This document shows, piece after piece, positions 1 to 7,167 of a stretch of DNA of 12,228 nucleotides. A program made the position numbers and the translations under genes. Location of the stretch: contig UROI01000026.1 in assembly GCA_900549325.1 (NCBI GenBank), positions 1 to 12,228 of the forward strand, written 5' to 3'. Origin of the DNA: an uncultured Mycoplasmatota bacterium (lineage in GTDB: Bacteria > Bacillota_I > Bacilli_A > RF39 > UBA660). How positions within the stretch are numbered: the stretch's first letter is position 1; each line of letters begins with the position of its first letter. The notes under the pieces were generated by a model. The model was not told the DNA's origin. It did no database searches and worked only from the letters and a program-made list of their open reading frames with translations.

Positions 1-39
1 TTCCATTATTCGTGGGTTCGATTCCCACATTCCGTCCCA
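1..39 (+). tRNA. tRNA-His, 3' part (5' end outside the window)
   Basis: The T arm is complete: stem GTGGG (12-16), loop TTCGATT, stem CCCAC (24-28). Next come the seven-base 3' acceptor strand ATTCCGT (29-35), discriminator C36 and an encoded CCA (37-39). A C at the discriminator position is the hallmark of bacterial tRNA-His, where it pairs with the extra G at -1. The run TTCC....TCGTGGGTTCGATTCCCA also resembles the 3' half of Bacillus tRNA-His as I remember it. The anticodon lies outside the window, so the identity is an inference; that this is a tRNA is near certain. A terminator follows directly, so this may be the last gene of a tRNA transcript. Confidence 0.8.
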
Positions 40-50
40 GATAGATAATT

Positions 51-78
51 AACTAACTCGTTAAGGGTTAGTTTTTTT
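51..78 (+). terminator. Rho-independent terminator after the tRNA
   Basis: AACTAAC (51-57) pairs perfectly with GTTAGTT (67-73). A G-U and a C-G pair extend the stem inward, closing a GTTAA loop. A run of seven T (72-78) follows. It lies 12 bases after the tRNA CCA. Confidence 0.85.
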
Positions 79-86
79 ATTTTGTT

Positions 87-144
87 CACTCTAGATCTAA
101 GGTTCTAGAGTGTTTATTTGAGCCAAAGTATTGTCTCAAATAAA
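87..144 (-). repeat. Abutting hairpin pair, copy 1 (AC...GG loop element)
   Basis: Two perfect-stem hairpins touch with no gap. One pairs 87-95 with 104-112 (9 bp, loop 96-103). The other pairs 113-122 with 135-144 (10 bp, loop 123-134). Read on the minus strand, the loops are ACAATACTTTGG and ACCTTAGA. The unit lies between a plus-strand tRNA and the end of the minus-strand HD/kinase gene, so it could help form 3' ends, but neither side has a real U tract. The same architecture recurs at 7168-7224 and 12114-12173 with unrelated stem sequences. Confidence 0.75.
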
Positions 145-204
145 TATCTATTATATATAAGGCATAATTATATACAAAGAAAAGAAAGAATATTTAAATT
201 CCTT

Positions 205-1539
205 CTATTTGTTAAATTCTTCATTTAATTTATTTATATAGTATGTTCTCATATTATTAAGAATAGTATCTACCACTTCAAAAGATATCTCTCTTTCACT
301 CTTATTAGTAGTATCAAACATATAAAAATTAATATTTTCTTTTTCTGCAAGCATCTTCATATTTAATAAAGAATTATTATATTCATTAACATTATCTTGA
401 CTTAAGAAAGTTCTTTTTTCTAGTGCTACATTAGCAGTATAATCTCTTCTTAAAGAAGTCAAACTATCAGTATAAGTTCCTATTACAATATCAATTTTAT
501 TTTTAATAATAGGTACATATTCATTTATATAATTATCATATTCTTCTTTAGATACCCCATTTTTACTATATAATCTATCCATCCAAATCATCCTATCAAA
601 TAATGATCTGTCTATTATTATAACATCATAGTTCTTATCTATTGTATCATTTAAATCATTTAAAACATATTTAGGTATCTCTGTATTTATTACGTTTTTA
701 TATTCATTCTTTAATCTTGGATATATTTCTTTCTTATATCTTTGGGAAGTAGTAAATTCTTCAAGTACTTTAGTATTAAATTTACCTTTTTTAAAGAAAT
801 CATATAAATTATTTATAAGCGTAGTCTTACCAGTTCTCGGAGTACCAGTAAATTCTATAACATATGTAAACTTATTATTTAATACTTTCATCATTTTATA
901 TATTTCTTGTTTTTTATAATGTAGTTTTATTAATTTACTATATTCTTCTTCCCTACCTTCAAATATTTTTCTTTCTAAGTCATCATGTTTATTATTATCA
1001 AAGACATCGTCAATTAATAATTTTAATCTAACAAACATTGGATAGTCTTTATCTTCATTACATATTAAACTATTATATACTTCTGTATAATACCATTTTT
1101 GTTTTTCATACCCTCTTTTAAATGCCGAAAAGTCTTTTTCTCCTCTAGTTTCAAAAATAATTCTCATATCTTCTAGATTACTTATTTTATCAGCACATAC
1201 TATAGATTTATGTCTTAAATCTAAATTTTTTACAATATTTATAGTTTCTATTTTTCTCTCTTCCCAACTTAAACTTTTATCTTTTTCTGTATCTCCAAGT
1301 ACTAAAGATACTATATCTTCATTAAATGCTTTTAACAAATCCTCTTTAGTATACTTAGTATCCTCAATTACATCATGAAGATATCCCGCAGCCACCACAT
1401 TATCATCAAAACCATATTCAGTTAAAATATCGGCAACATTTATAGGATGTATTATCATTGGTTTTTCTTTATCCGATTTTCTTATTTGTCCTTTATGTGC
1501 ATTGATTGCAAACTCTTTAGCCTTATCTTTTATATTCAT
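205..1539 (-). CDS. HD-domain phosphohydrolase fused to a P-loop nucleoside-kinase-like domain
   Basis: This 444-aa protein is probably cytosolic and has two domains. Residues 1-180 look like the HD hydrolase of SpoT/MESH1 proteins: His15, His31 (in IHPINVA), His55-Asp56 (in GYLHDVIEDT) and Asp117 (in CADKISNLEDM) match the metal-binding pattern that removes the 3'-pyrophosphate of (p)ppGpp. There is no synthetase domain. Residues 225-430 form a P-loop fold with Walker A GTPRTGKTT (232-240) and DRSLFDRMIW (310-319), resembling the D/E-R-S motif of deoxynucleoside kinases and thymidylate kinases. An HD hydrolase joined to a kinase suggests nucleotide metabolism or alarmone handling; the substrate is unknown. 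The ATG follows AGGAGG at good spacing. The WYL-regulator gene lies 85 bases upstream on the same strand and could control it or be co-transcribed with it. Confidence 0.75.
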   Translation of the reverse strand: MNIKDKAKEFAINAHKGQIRKSDKEKPMIIHPINVADILTEYGFDDNVVAAGYLHDVIEDTKYTKEDLLKAFNEDIVSLVLGDTEKDKSLSWEERKIETINIVKNLDLRHKSIVCADKISNLEDMRIIFETRGEKDFSAFKRGYEKQKWYYTEVYNSLICNEDKDYPMFVRLKLLIDDVFDNNKHDDLERKIFEGREEEYSKLIKLHYKKQEIYKMMKVLNNKFTYVIEFTGTPRTGKTTLINNLYDFFKKGKFNTKVLEEFTTSQRYKKEIYPRLKNEYKNVINTEIPKYVLNDLNDTIDKNYDVIIIDRSLFDRMIWMDRLYSKNGVSKEEYDNYINEYVPIIKNKIDIVIGTYTDSLTSLRRDYTANVALEKRTFLSQDNVNEYNNSLLNMKMLAEKENINFYMFDTTNKSEREISFEVVDTILNNMRTYYINKLNEEFNK

Positions 1540-1624
1540 ATTTATTCCTCCTAAAAATATTGTATTACCAATTCAGGAAATATTAAGTCTTTTTAATTTA
1601 ATACAAGGAAATATATTGTCTATT

Positions 1625-2230
1625 CTATATTTCTTTTATATTTAGTATTTTATTTAAAGTAAAATGTCTAATTGACCCTCTTAATTTACAAAAAGCCAAA
1701 ACATAAACTTTATTTTCAAATTCAAATATATTTATTGGTATAATTTCTCTCTTTACTATTTTTCCTGATGAGCCAAGATAATCAATAAATATACTCTTCT
1801 TATTTTTTATACAATCATTTATTGTGTTTATTTTATCATCAGCAGCATTTACAACTACATTAATATCTTTATACTCCGATAACACTTTATTAATATTATA
1901 AATAGAATGAAGTTTCTTGTTTAGTTCTGTATAGTCTTTAATAAGTTTATCATTATCTGAAGTAGATATTTCATCTTGTACTTTATCTAATACTTCTAAA
2001 TCATACTTATTAAAGTAATCTATATCAATCATATCATTCTTATTTATGTAGTAACCGCCTCCAGGACCCTTAAAAGATTCAATAATATATCCAGCCATTT
2101 CTAACTGTTCCTTATAATATCTAACCATTCTCTCAGTAACACCAAGTTCCTCACTTAATTCTTTGACTGAATATACTCTACCATTTGATAATAATTTTAT
2201 CATTAAAATTGTATTAGTTATTTTACTCAT
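1625..2230 (-). CDS. HTH transcriptional regulator with degenerate WYL domain
   Basis: This is a 201-aa DNA-binding protein. Residues 3-60 form a DeoR/HTH_11-type winged helix (VKELSEELGVTERMVRYYKEQL, written in part), followed by a glycine-rich wing GPGGGYY. The C-terminal 75 residues follow the WYL pattern (FIDYLGSSG...REIIPI...R-H-F-T-L-N-K-I). The name-giving W-Y-L triad is replaced by V-Y-V in NKVYVLAF, so ligand sensing may differ. WYL regulators usually bind nucleic acids or nucleotides and often control defence or DNA-damage genes. I chose the ATG at 2230 because AGGTGGG lies 7 bases before it; a GTG at 2242 would sit on that ribosome binding site. It has its own strong promoter and precedes the HD/kinase gene, its likely target or partner. 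Confidence 0.75.
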   Translation of the reverse strand: MSKITNTILMIKLLSNGRVYSVKELSEELGVTERMVRYYKEQLEMAGYIIESFKGPGGGYYINKNDMIDIDYFNKYDLEVLDKVQDEISTSDNDKLIKDYTELNKKLHSIYNINKVLSEYKDINVVVNAADDKINTINDCIKNKKSIFIDYLGSSGKIVKREIIPINIFEFENKVYVLAFCKLRGSIRHFTLNKILNIKEI

Positions 2231-2250
2231 AATTAGTCCCACCTAAAAGT

Positions 2251-2279
2251 ATTATATAAAAAATAAGTACACATTTCAA
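2251..2279 (-). promoter_or_regulatory. Sigma-A promoter of the WYL regulator gene
   Basis: The minus strand reads TTGAAA (2274-2279), a 17-bp spacer, then TATAAT (2251-2256). The -10 box ends 20 bases before the ATG at 2230, giving a short leader. Confidence 0.8.
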
Positions 2280-2281
2280 TA

Positions 2282-2312
2282 CAAAAAAGAGAAACTATCC
2301 AAGTCTCTCTTT
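2282..2312 (-). terminator. Terminator of the rpsU-yqeY transcript
   Basis: On the minus strand AAAGAGA (2312-2306) pairs with TCTCTTT (2292-2286), and the T run continues. The hairpin begins inside the last codons of yqeY and its loop contains the stop codon. Confidence 0.7.
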
Positions 2313-2735
2313 AATTAATTTATTTACTAAAGACATATCTGCTCTACCTTTAACTAAAGGTGATATATTCTTCATTATAAGGCCCATATCTTTTGAAGAT
2401 GTAGGTTTTACCTCTTCAAATACCTTATCAATAGTTTTATTTAACTCTTCTAAAGACATCTCTTCAGGCATATAAGAACTAAGTATTTCTATTTCCTTCT
2501 TATTTTGAAGTACTAAGTCTTCTCTACCAGCGGCTTCAAATTGTTCTATTGCATCTTTTCTCATCTTAATCTGTTTAGAAATTACCTGAATAACATCATC
2601 ATCAGTAAGTTCTTCCCTAGGATTAGGTTTAGCAAGTTGCATAGCACCTTTGATCATTCTAATTACTCCAAGTTTAAAACTATCTTTATTTTTCATTGCT
2701 TCTTTTAAATCATTATTAATTTTTTCCGCTAACAT
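2295..2735 (-). CDS. yqeY: GatB/YqeY-domain protein
   Basis: This 146-aa protein is a full-length single-domain YqeY-like protein. Typical features are the N-terminal LAEKINNDLKEAMKNKD, the central RKDAIEQFEAAGREDLV, the EIEILSSYMPEEMS turn and the C-terminal DMGLIMKNISPLVKGRADM. The domain is related to the tail domain of the GatB amidotransferase subunit, which contacts tRNA; what stand-alone YqeY proteins do is not well established. It starts at an ATG 8 bases after AAGGAG. Only 12 bases separate it from rpsU upstream. The rpsU-yqeY order is widely conserved in Bacillota, which supports one transcript from the promoter at 2986-3014 to the terminator overlapping its stop. Confidence 0.9.
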   Translation of the reverse strand: MLAEKINNDLKEAMKNKDSFKLGVIRMIKGAMQLAKPNPREELTDDDVIQVISKQIKMRKDAIEQFEAAGREDLVLQNKKEIEILSSYMPEEMSLEELNKTIDKVFEEVKPTSSKDMGLIMKNISPLVKGRADMSLVNKLIKERLG

Positions 2736-2747
2736 AATTCTATCTCC

Positions 2748-2954
2748 TTAGTAATTTCTTTTATTTTTTCTAGAATTAATAGTATTTTTCTTTTTTTCTT
2801 CTCTTTCTTTAAATCCTTTAGACTTAAATCCATCTGCTCTTTCCCTAGCTTTAGAGAGATTACCATTACGTGCTACTTGATTCTTAAATTTTCTTAAAGC
2901 AAATTCAACATCATTATTTCTAACACCAACGGTTATTTTAGTTCCTGCTGACAT
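2748..2954 (-). CDS. rpsU: 30S ribosomal protein bS21
   Basis: This 68-aa small basic protein begins MSAGTKITVGVRNNDVEFAL and continues with the typical LRKFKNQVARNGNLSKARER core. It binds the 30S subunit near the 3' end of 16S rRNA and aids translation initiation. It is about ten residues longer than many bacillary S21 proteins; the extra length is a Lys/Arg/Asn-rich tail. The ATG follows GAAGGAGGG. It is the first gene of the rpsU-yqeY pair and has a near-consensus promoter. Confidence 0.95.
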   Translation of the reverse strand: MSAGTKITVGVRNNDVEFALRKFKNQVARNGNLSKARERADGFKSKGFKEREEKKKNTINSRKNKRNY

Positions 2955-2985
2955 CTATATCCCTCCTTCCGCTTTACCAAGTAAG

Positions 2986-3014
2986 ATTATAACATTATTT
3001 GACATAATTTACAA
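2986..3014 (-). promoter_or_regulatory. Sigma-A promoter of rpsU-yqeY
   Basis: The minus strand reads TTGTAA (3009-3014), a 17-bp spacer, then TATAAT (2986-2991). A TG one base upstream of the -10 makes an extended -10 element. This is one of the best promoters in the window, fitting a ribosomal protein gene. Confidence 0.85.
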
Positions 3015-3055
3015 GAAGAAAAAAGTCTTTTTTTATAAAAACAGCCTATATTTTA

Positions 3056-3223
3056 TCAAAAATCACACATTTTACCTTCACTTTTCCTTCTAATATAGCT
3101 TCCAAAGGCTTCACCTATATTAAAAATAATCTCAATAGTTTTATATATTGCATTCATCATCGTGGCAGTAAAACCTGCTCCGCCATCTATTTTTAACATC
3201 TCATTCTTATCTAATTCTCTCAT
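3056..3223 (-). CDS. Double-glycine-leader bacteriocin-like peptide B
   Basis: This 55-codon gene encodes a leader, MRELDKNEMLKIDGG, ending in the Gly-Gly cleavage site used by C39-peptidase exporters. The predicted mature peptide has 40 residues, begins AGFTATMMNA, and is amphipathic then basic (YIRRKSEGK). GEAFG at residues 37-41 is a GxxxG motif, the helix-pairing motif of two-peptide class IIb bacteriocins. There is a single Cys at position 53. Its ATG overlaps the TGA of the preceding peptide gene (ATGA), with GGAGG 6 bases upstream, so the two should be translationally coupled at similar levels. Leader, motif and position strongly suggest it is the partner of the peptide encoded at 3220-3378. 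No strong terminator follows; 3015-3050 holds only a weak AT hairpin and a T run. Confidence 0.8.
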   Translation of the reverse strand: MRELDKNEMLKIDGGAGFTATMMNAIYKTIEIIFNIGEAFGSYIRRKSEGKMCDF

Positions 3224-3378
3224 CTTTTACCTCCTAATACATTACACTTTTCTGGATTAGAATAACCATTAAGTGTTCCCACTATAAAGGTTATTATCGT
3301 TCCAATAATCGTAGTAATTAAAACCGCATTAGCTCCACCATTAACTTTTAACATATCTTCTTTTCTTAATTCAATCAT
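3220..3378 (-). CDS. Double-glycine-leader bacteriocin-like peptide A
   Basis: This 52-codon gene encodes a leader, MIELRKEDMLKVNGG, nearly superposable on that of peptide B. The predicted mature peptide has 37 residues: a very hydrophobic stretch (ANAVLITTIIGTIITFIVGT) and a polar tail with one Cys at position 45. GTLNG at residues 34-38 is a GxxxG motif. It starts with an ATGA overlap on the accessory-protein stop; its TTAGGAGGT ribosome binding site also encodes that protein's Leu-Gly-Gly tail. The same device starts peptide B. The peptide should be trimmed after Gly15 and exported by the ABC transporter encoded upstream. Antimicrobial activity is inferred. A signalling role is possible, but two coupled GxxxG peptides fit a class IIb bacteriocin better. 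Confidence 0.82.
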   Translation of the reverse strand: MIELRKEDMLKVNGGANAVLITTIIGTIITFIVGTLNGYSNPEKCNVLGGKR

Positions 3379-3809
3379 TTTGTACCTCCTAATTCCTTTA
3401 AATATTCTATTACCATTTTATCTTCTTTTAATAGTTTTAAGTTTAATACTAAATTATTATATTTATACTTATTATCAAGATTTATATTAAGAACTACTTC
3501 TTGATATGTATCATTTTTATCACTAAAGTATTCCTCACTGATACTCTTAATACTATACTTATATGTTTTCTTATTAATTATTAAAGTATCATTTAAAGTA
3601 ATATACTTTGTCTCAGATATTGGTATATAACATTTTAAATAATAACTATTCTCTTCTTCAATAACAGTACCTTTAAAAAAGTAATATTCTTTATAATGAA
3701 ATAACATACTTACTATAATTAAGGAAAGTGCACATATTATTAATATCATTATATAAATATATACTAAAGGTCTAATCTTTCTATTTAAAATAATTCTACT
3801 ATCTATCAT
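3375..3809 (-). CDS. Short bacteriocin-export accessory protein (HlyD/membrane-fusion-like)
   Basis: This 144-aa protein has a short basic N-terminus (RIILNRKIRP) and one transmembrane helix (about residues 16-37). An extracytoplasmic beta-rich domain follows (FKGTVIEEENSYYLKCYIP...KYITLNDTLII). The FKGTV and YITLNDTLII strands resemble the beta-barrel part of HlyD/LcnD-type accessory proteins, which connect to the exporter. The usual proteins are about three times longer and have a long coiled-coil hairpin that is absent here. The gene overlaps the exporter gene by 11 bases upstream and the peptide A gene by 3-4 bases downstream, so a role in peptide export is well supported by context. Sequence similarity alone is weak. 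Confidence 0.65.
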   Translation of the reverse strand: MIDSRIILNRKIRPLVYIYIMILIICALSLIIVSMLFHYKEYYFFKGTVIEEENSYYLKCYIPISETKYITLNDTLIINKKTYKYSIKSISEEYFSDKNDTYQEVVLNINLDNKYKYNNLVLNLKLLKEDKMVIEYLKELGGTK

Positions 3810-5859
3810 TATTCTTACCTCTTAATCTAATAACTTTATCATATAAATCAGTATCATTTTCTCTATGTGATACCACTATAAAGGTTTTATCTTGATATGT
3901 CCAAAATAAATTCTCTAAGATAATTCTCTCTAACTTAATATCAATCTGACTTAAACCTTCATCTATCATTATTATTTTACTATTTTTTAAAAGACCTCGG
4001 GCTAGTATTATTCTTTGTCTTTGACCCCCAGAAAGATTACTACCATTCTCTTCGGTAATATAATCATAACCTAATATATTATCTTTAATAATCTCATCTA
4101 CATAAGTCATTTTACATACATTCAAAAAATCATTCTCTGAAATATTTCTATCAAGTATAATATTATTTCTAATACTATCTGTATATAACATTTCATTCTG
4201 TGAAATATATGTTATATTTCCTCTTATATCCGCTAAAGTATAATCATTAATATCATAACCATTAATAAATATTTGTCCCCTATCTACATCATAATACTTA
4301 TAAATTAATTTTAATAAAGTAGACTTACCAATACCAGATTCACCAAGTATAAGTACTCTTTCTCCATTCTTAATAGATAAATTAACATTATTAAGAGGAT
4401 AATACTTATTATTAAAAGTAAAAGATAAATTTCTAACTTCAATATTACCATTTAATTCTAGTTTATTATCTGAAATAATTTCTTTGTCCGCATCAAGTAA
4501 ATCATTTACTCTTCTAATACTATTCTTAACAAAATGATACTCATTAAGTAAAGATATAAAATTATCAATTGGAGATAATATATAATTAAATAGTAGTGTT
4601 ATAGTCAAATAATTACCCATAGTTAAATTATTCTTCATAATAAATCTAAAACAAATAAAATTAAGTACTAATAGTCCTAAATCACCAAGTAAACCTTTAA
4701 GTAATAAAAGAATATTATTAATTTTTTCACCATAATATGAAGTAGCAATTAACTTATTATAATCCTTCTCAAACTTTAATATAATATTATCTTGAATATT
4801 AAGATTTTTAATAGTTTCAAATGATTTAGTAGACTCTATTATATCATTATTAACTAGCTCATTATTCATCTGATTTTTAATATTAATTCTTTTTATTATT
4901 GGATTAAATATTAGTATAATTAATATATATATTATAAGCATAACAATAATTAACATAATAAATTCTCTCTTAATAAAATATATAATAATAAAAGATGTAA
5001 TAAATACTATAATATCTAAAAATATCGTAACTATAATTCTAGATATAAATATTTTAAAGTGTGATAAATCATTAATTCTAGATAATACCTCACCCGAAGT
5101 CTTTCCTTGATAAAATGTGAAGGGAAGTAAAATAATATTACTAAATGTACTAAGAATGATACTAATATCTATTTTTTGATTTAAATAAATAATTAAGTAA
5201 TTTCTAACATAATTACTAATATTTTTAAGTATATATAAGATAGAAAAGAATATCGTAATTATAATTAAATTATTTACTTCAGTATTTATTATCTTATCAA
5301 AAATAATTTGTGAATAAAAGGATGTTCCTATAGAATATAAAGTAATTAATAATGACAATATAGTTAAGAATACGATAATACCTTTATTATTAAATAATAC
5401 TAGCCATATCATCTTCATTAATTTTTTATCACTAGTGATTACCGAGATAGGTTTTACTTTTTCAAAAAGCATTAAATAGCCTGTCCACACATTAGTAAAA
5501 TCAAACATATCCATTGTAACCTTACCCACCGCAGGATCCATCATTAATACCTTATCTTCATATAACTTGTATATAACAACAAAATGCATATAATTCTTAT
5601 TATTAAGCTGAACAATATATGGACATTTAACCTCCTTTATTTGACTGACATCACTTGCCTTATATGATTTAGCAATTAGTCCTAGTTTAGATGATGCCTC
5701 ACTTAAATTATAAAAATTAGTCCCTTCTTTTGTTGTCTTAGTCATCTCTGTTAATCTATCTAAAGAAATATCACCTCCATAATAACGAATGATAGATAAA
5801 AGAGAAGCTGCTCCGCAATCCTTATTTCCTTCTTGTAGTACAATTAAATCTTTCTTCAT
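3799..5859 (-). CDS. Peptide-cleaving ABC exporter with C39 peptidase domain
   Basis: This 686-aa membrane transporter removes double-glycine leaders and exports the mature peptide. Residues 1-135 are the C39 cysteine peptidase, with Gln9 and Cys15 in QEGNKDCGAASL, His92 in MHFVVIY and Asp108 in MDPAVG, so the catalytic set is intact. About 155-440 form the transmembrane domain. The ATPase domain has Walker A GESGIGKST (506-514), signature LSGGQ (609-613), Walker B IIMIDE (629-634) and His665. The length fits the LagD/ComA/PCAT family. A TTG at 5928 would add 23 residues but lacks a ribosome binding site. I chose the ATG at 5859, which follows AAGGGAG and starts the peptidase at its normal N-terminus. 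It heads the export operon; its substrates are almost certainly the two peptides encoded at 3056-3378. Confidence 0.93.
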   Translation of the reverse strand: MKKDLIVLQEGNKDCGAASLLSIIRYYGGDISLDRLTEMTKTTKEGTNFYNLSEASSKLGLIAKSYKASDVSQIKEVKCPYIVQLNNKNYMHFVVIYKLYEDKVLMMDPAVGKVTMDMFDFTNVWTGYLMLFEKVKPISVITSDKKLMKMIWLVLFNNKGIIVFLTILSLLITLYSIGTSFYSQIIFDKIINTEVNNLIIITIFFSILYILKNISNYVRNYLIIYLNQKIDISIILSTFSNIILLPFTFYQGKTSGEVLSRINDLSHFKIFISRIIVTIFLDIIVFITSFIIIYFIKREFIMLIIVMLIIYILIILIFNPIIKRINIKNQMNNELVNNDIIESTKSFETIKNLNIQDNIILKFEKDYNKLIATSYYGEKINNILLLLKGLLGDLGLLVLNFICFRFIMKNNLTMGNYLTITLLFNYILSPIDNFISLLNEYHFVKNSIRRVNDLLDADKEIISDNKLELNGNIEVRNLSFTFNNKYYPLNNVNLSIKNGERVLILGESGIGKSTLLKLIYKYYDVDRGQIFINGYDINDYTLADIRGNITYISQNEMLYTDSIRNNIILDRNISENDFLNVCKMTYVDEIIKDNILGYDYITEENGSNLSGGQRQRIILARGLLKNSKIIMIDEGLSQIDIKLERIILENLFWTYQDKTFIVVSHRENDTDLYDKVIRLRGKNNDR

Positions 5860-5943
5860 TTTACTCCCTTCATACTTATATACAAGAAGTGATATTTGAT
5901 TTTGCCATAATTTTGAAAATTTCTTCAAAAATATTTAATTATT

Positions 5944-5990
5944 ACCAAAAATTATTAATTTATAATCAAAATAGATTATTTATAGCCAAA
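5944..5990 (-). promoter_or_regulatory. Three degenerate direct repeats upstream of the export operon
   Basis: The minus strand carries three versions of TTTTgGyTATAAATwA, with their conserved C (plus strand) at 5946, 5967 and 5987, that is 21 and 20 bases apart. Direct repeats spaced two helical turns apart upstream of bacteriocin operons are the usual binding sites of LytTR-type response regulators such as PlnC or ComE. The composition is very AT-rich, so chance similarity is possible. I could not place a confident -10 downstream. Confidence 0.3.
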
Positions 5991-6020
5991 AAAAATATAA
6001 CCTCAAAAAGTTATATTTTT
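5988..6020 (-). terminator. Terminator of the five-helix membrane protein gene
   Basis: An 11-bp perfect stem (5991-6001 with 6010-6020) closes an 8-base loop. On the minus strand it runs into a tract of eight T. It overlaps the stop codon at 6019-6021 and separates this gene from the export operon. Confidence 0.85.
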
Positions 6021-7101
6021 AATAAATTACTTCAGGAGATAATTTAATACCCTTATCATTATCTACATATCTAAATATAAAATTAGAATCCTTATCAATA
6101 TTATTTATATTAAATACCAAAATATAATCTTTATAATTAGAAGTATCTAATATATTATTTCTATACCCTATTCCAATGTCATTAAAATATAAATAAAATT
6201 TTTGACTTGGAACATACTTATTATTCTTACCCTCTAAAACAAAATGGTCTAAATCCAAAGAATATTTATTTACCTTACCAATTACACTAATCTTAAGTAT
6301 TATATAACTATTATCTTTACTAATTCTCTTTCTATCAGTTAAATAACTATCAGTAACCTTAATATTAAATGTACTAGTACCAAGTACTTCACCCTCTTTT
6401 AAATTTCTATTAACAACATATTTATTAAAAGGAAATACCATAACTAAAATAAGTATTAAAGTACCAAGAATTATATTAATAAAAAATTTATTTTCTACAT
6501 AATAATACTTAAGTTCTCTAAGAGTTCTTCTACCAGTTCTCTTTAGACCATTACTAGATACATCAATACTAACTTCTACTTCAGCACTATCTTCTTCACT
6601 AAGATTTAATTCTTTTAAATCCTTACTAAAATTAAACTTCTTAATATCAAATCCAAGTCCTCTTATTAAAGTAGGTATACATATAACAAATAATACATAA
6701 AAATTAGACCTTGCTATATCTCTATATAATCTAATTATTCTAGCACTAACAGTAGTAGTTTCTAAAGACCTAATACTTAAATATAAGTAAGTATATACTC
6801 CCGTACAAAGTATACTAACTATAATTAAAATAATATAATATAACCTAGGTTTATCTTTATATTTCATAAGATAAAATATAGAAATAGATAAACCTATAAT
6901 AATAATTGGCGCTATATATATAAATGCATTAATATAATTAGAAGATAATATCTCCATATTCCCATTAGCGGTTATATAATCTTTAAAAAAATTAAGTACT
7001 GTACTAGCATTATATGTAATAATTGCCAGTAAAGCAAATAATATTAAATGTATTAATCTAAAATGTTTTATTAAAAAAGCATAAGGCCTTCTAAGTATCA
7101 T
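6019..7101 (-). CDS. Uncharacterised five-helix membrane protein with C-terminal DUF4352-like domain
   Basis: I do not recognise this 360-aa protein as a named family. It starts MILRRPYAFLIKHF. Four hydrophobic helices lie at about 12-32, 60-80, 86-108 and 131-150. A polar linker of about 55 residues carries an acidic patch (LNLSEEDSAEVEVS), then an Arg-rich stretch (GRRTLREL). A fifth helix (about 206-227) is followed by about 125 beta-rich residues. That last part (YIILKISVIGKVN...LDLDHFVLEGKNNKYVPSQ) has the cadence of DUF4352-type immunoglobulin-like domains. I chose the ATG at 7101 because GGAGG lies 8 bases before it; a TTG at 7107 is less likely. It has its own promoter and terminator. 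As neighbour of a bacteriocin operon it could be an immunity protein, but nothing in the sequence shows that. Confidence 0.6.
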   Translation of the reverse strand: MILRRPYAFLIKHFRLIHLILFALLAIITYNASTVLNFFKDYITANGNMEILSSNYINAFIYIAPIIIIGLSISIFYLMKYKDKPRLYYIILIIVSILCTGVYTYLYLSIRSLETTTVSARIIRLYRDIARSNFYVLFVICIPTLIRGLGFDIKKFNFSKDLKELNLSEEDSAEVEVSIDVSSNGLKRTGRRTLRELKYYYVENKFFINIILGTLILILVMVFPFNKYVVNRNLKEGEVLGTSTFNIKVTDSYLTDRKRISKDNSYIILKISVIGKVNKYSLDLDHFVLEGKNNKYVPSQKFYLYFNDIGIGYRNNILDTSNYKDYILVFNINNIDKDSNFIFRYVDNDKGIKLSPEVIY

Positions 7102-7126
7102 ATTCAAATCCTCCTATCATAATAAA

Positions 7127-7155
7127 ATTATACAATAAAACTATAATTATATCAA
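7127..7155 (-). promoter_or_regulatory. Sigma-A promoter of the five-helix membrane protein gene
   Basis: The minus strand reads TTGATA (7150-7155), a 17-bp spacer, then TATAAT (7127-7132). The leader before the ATG at 7101 is short. Confidence 0.85.
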
Positions 7156-7167
7156 TACTTTTCCTTT

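Noticed and set aside
87..144. CRISPR array or ordinary terminators as an explanation of the hairpin pairs
   Set aside because: There are no repeated units separated by spacers, stems differ between copies, and no U tract follows the hairpins. The tRNA and the phosphoesterase gene already have their own terminators.
3015..3050. Terminator for the bacteriocin operon
   Set aside because: A T run exists, but the only hairpins are AT stems with almost no loop. I cannot support a terminator, so read-through into rpsU remains possible.
3220..3378. UGA read as tryptophan, as in Mycoplasma
   Set aside because: TGA ends genes in three compact ATGA overlaps (3220-3223, 3375-3378, 11236-11239) that begin well-formed genes, and tryptophan is encoded by TGG in all clear proteins here.
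5860..5928. N-terminal extension of the exporter from a TTG at 5928
   Set aside because: It has no ribosome binding site and adds 23 residues before the conserved start of the C39 domain. The ATG at 5859 follows AAGGGAG.
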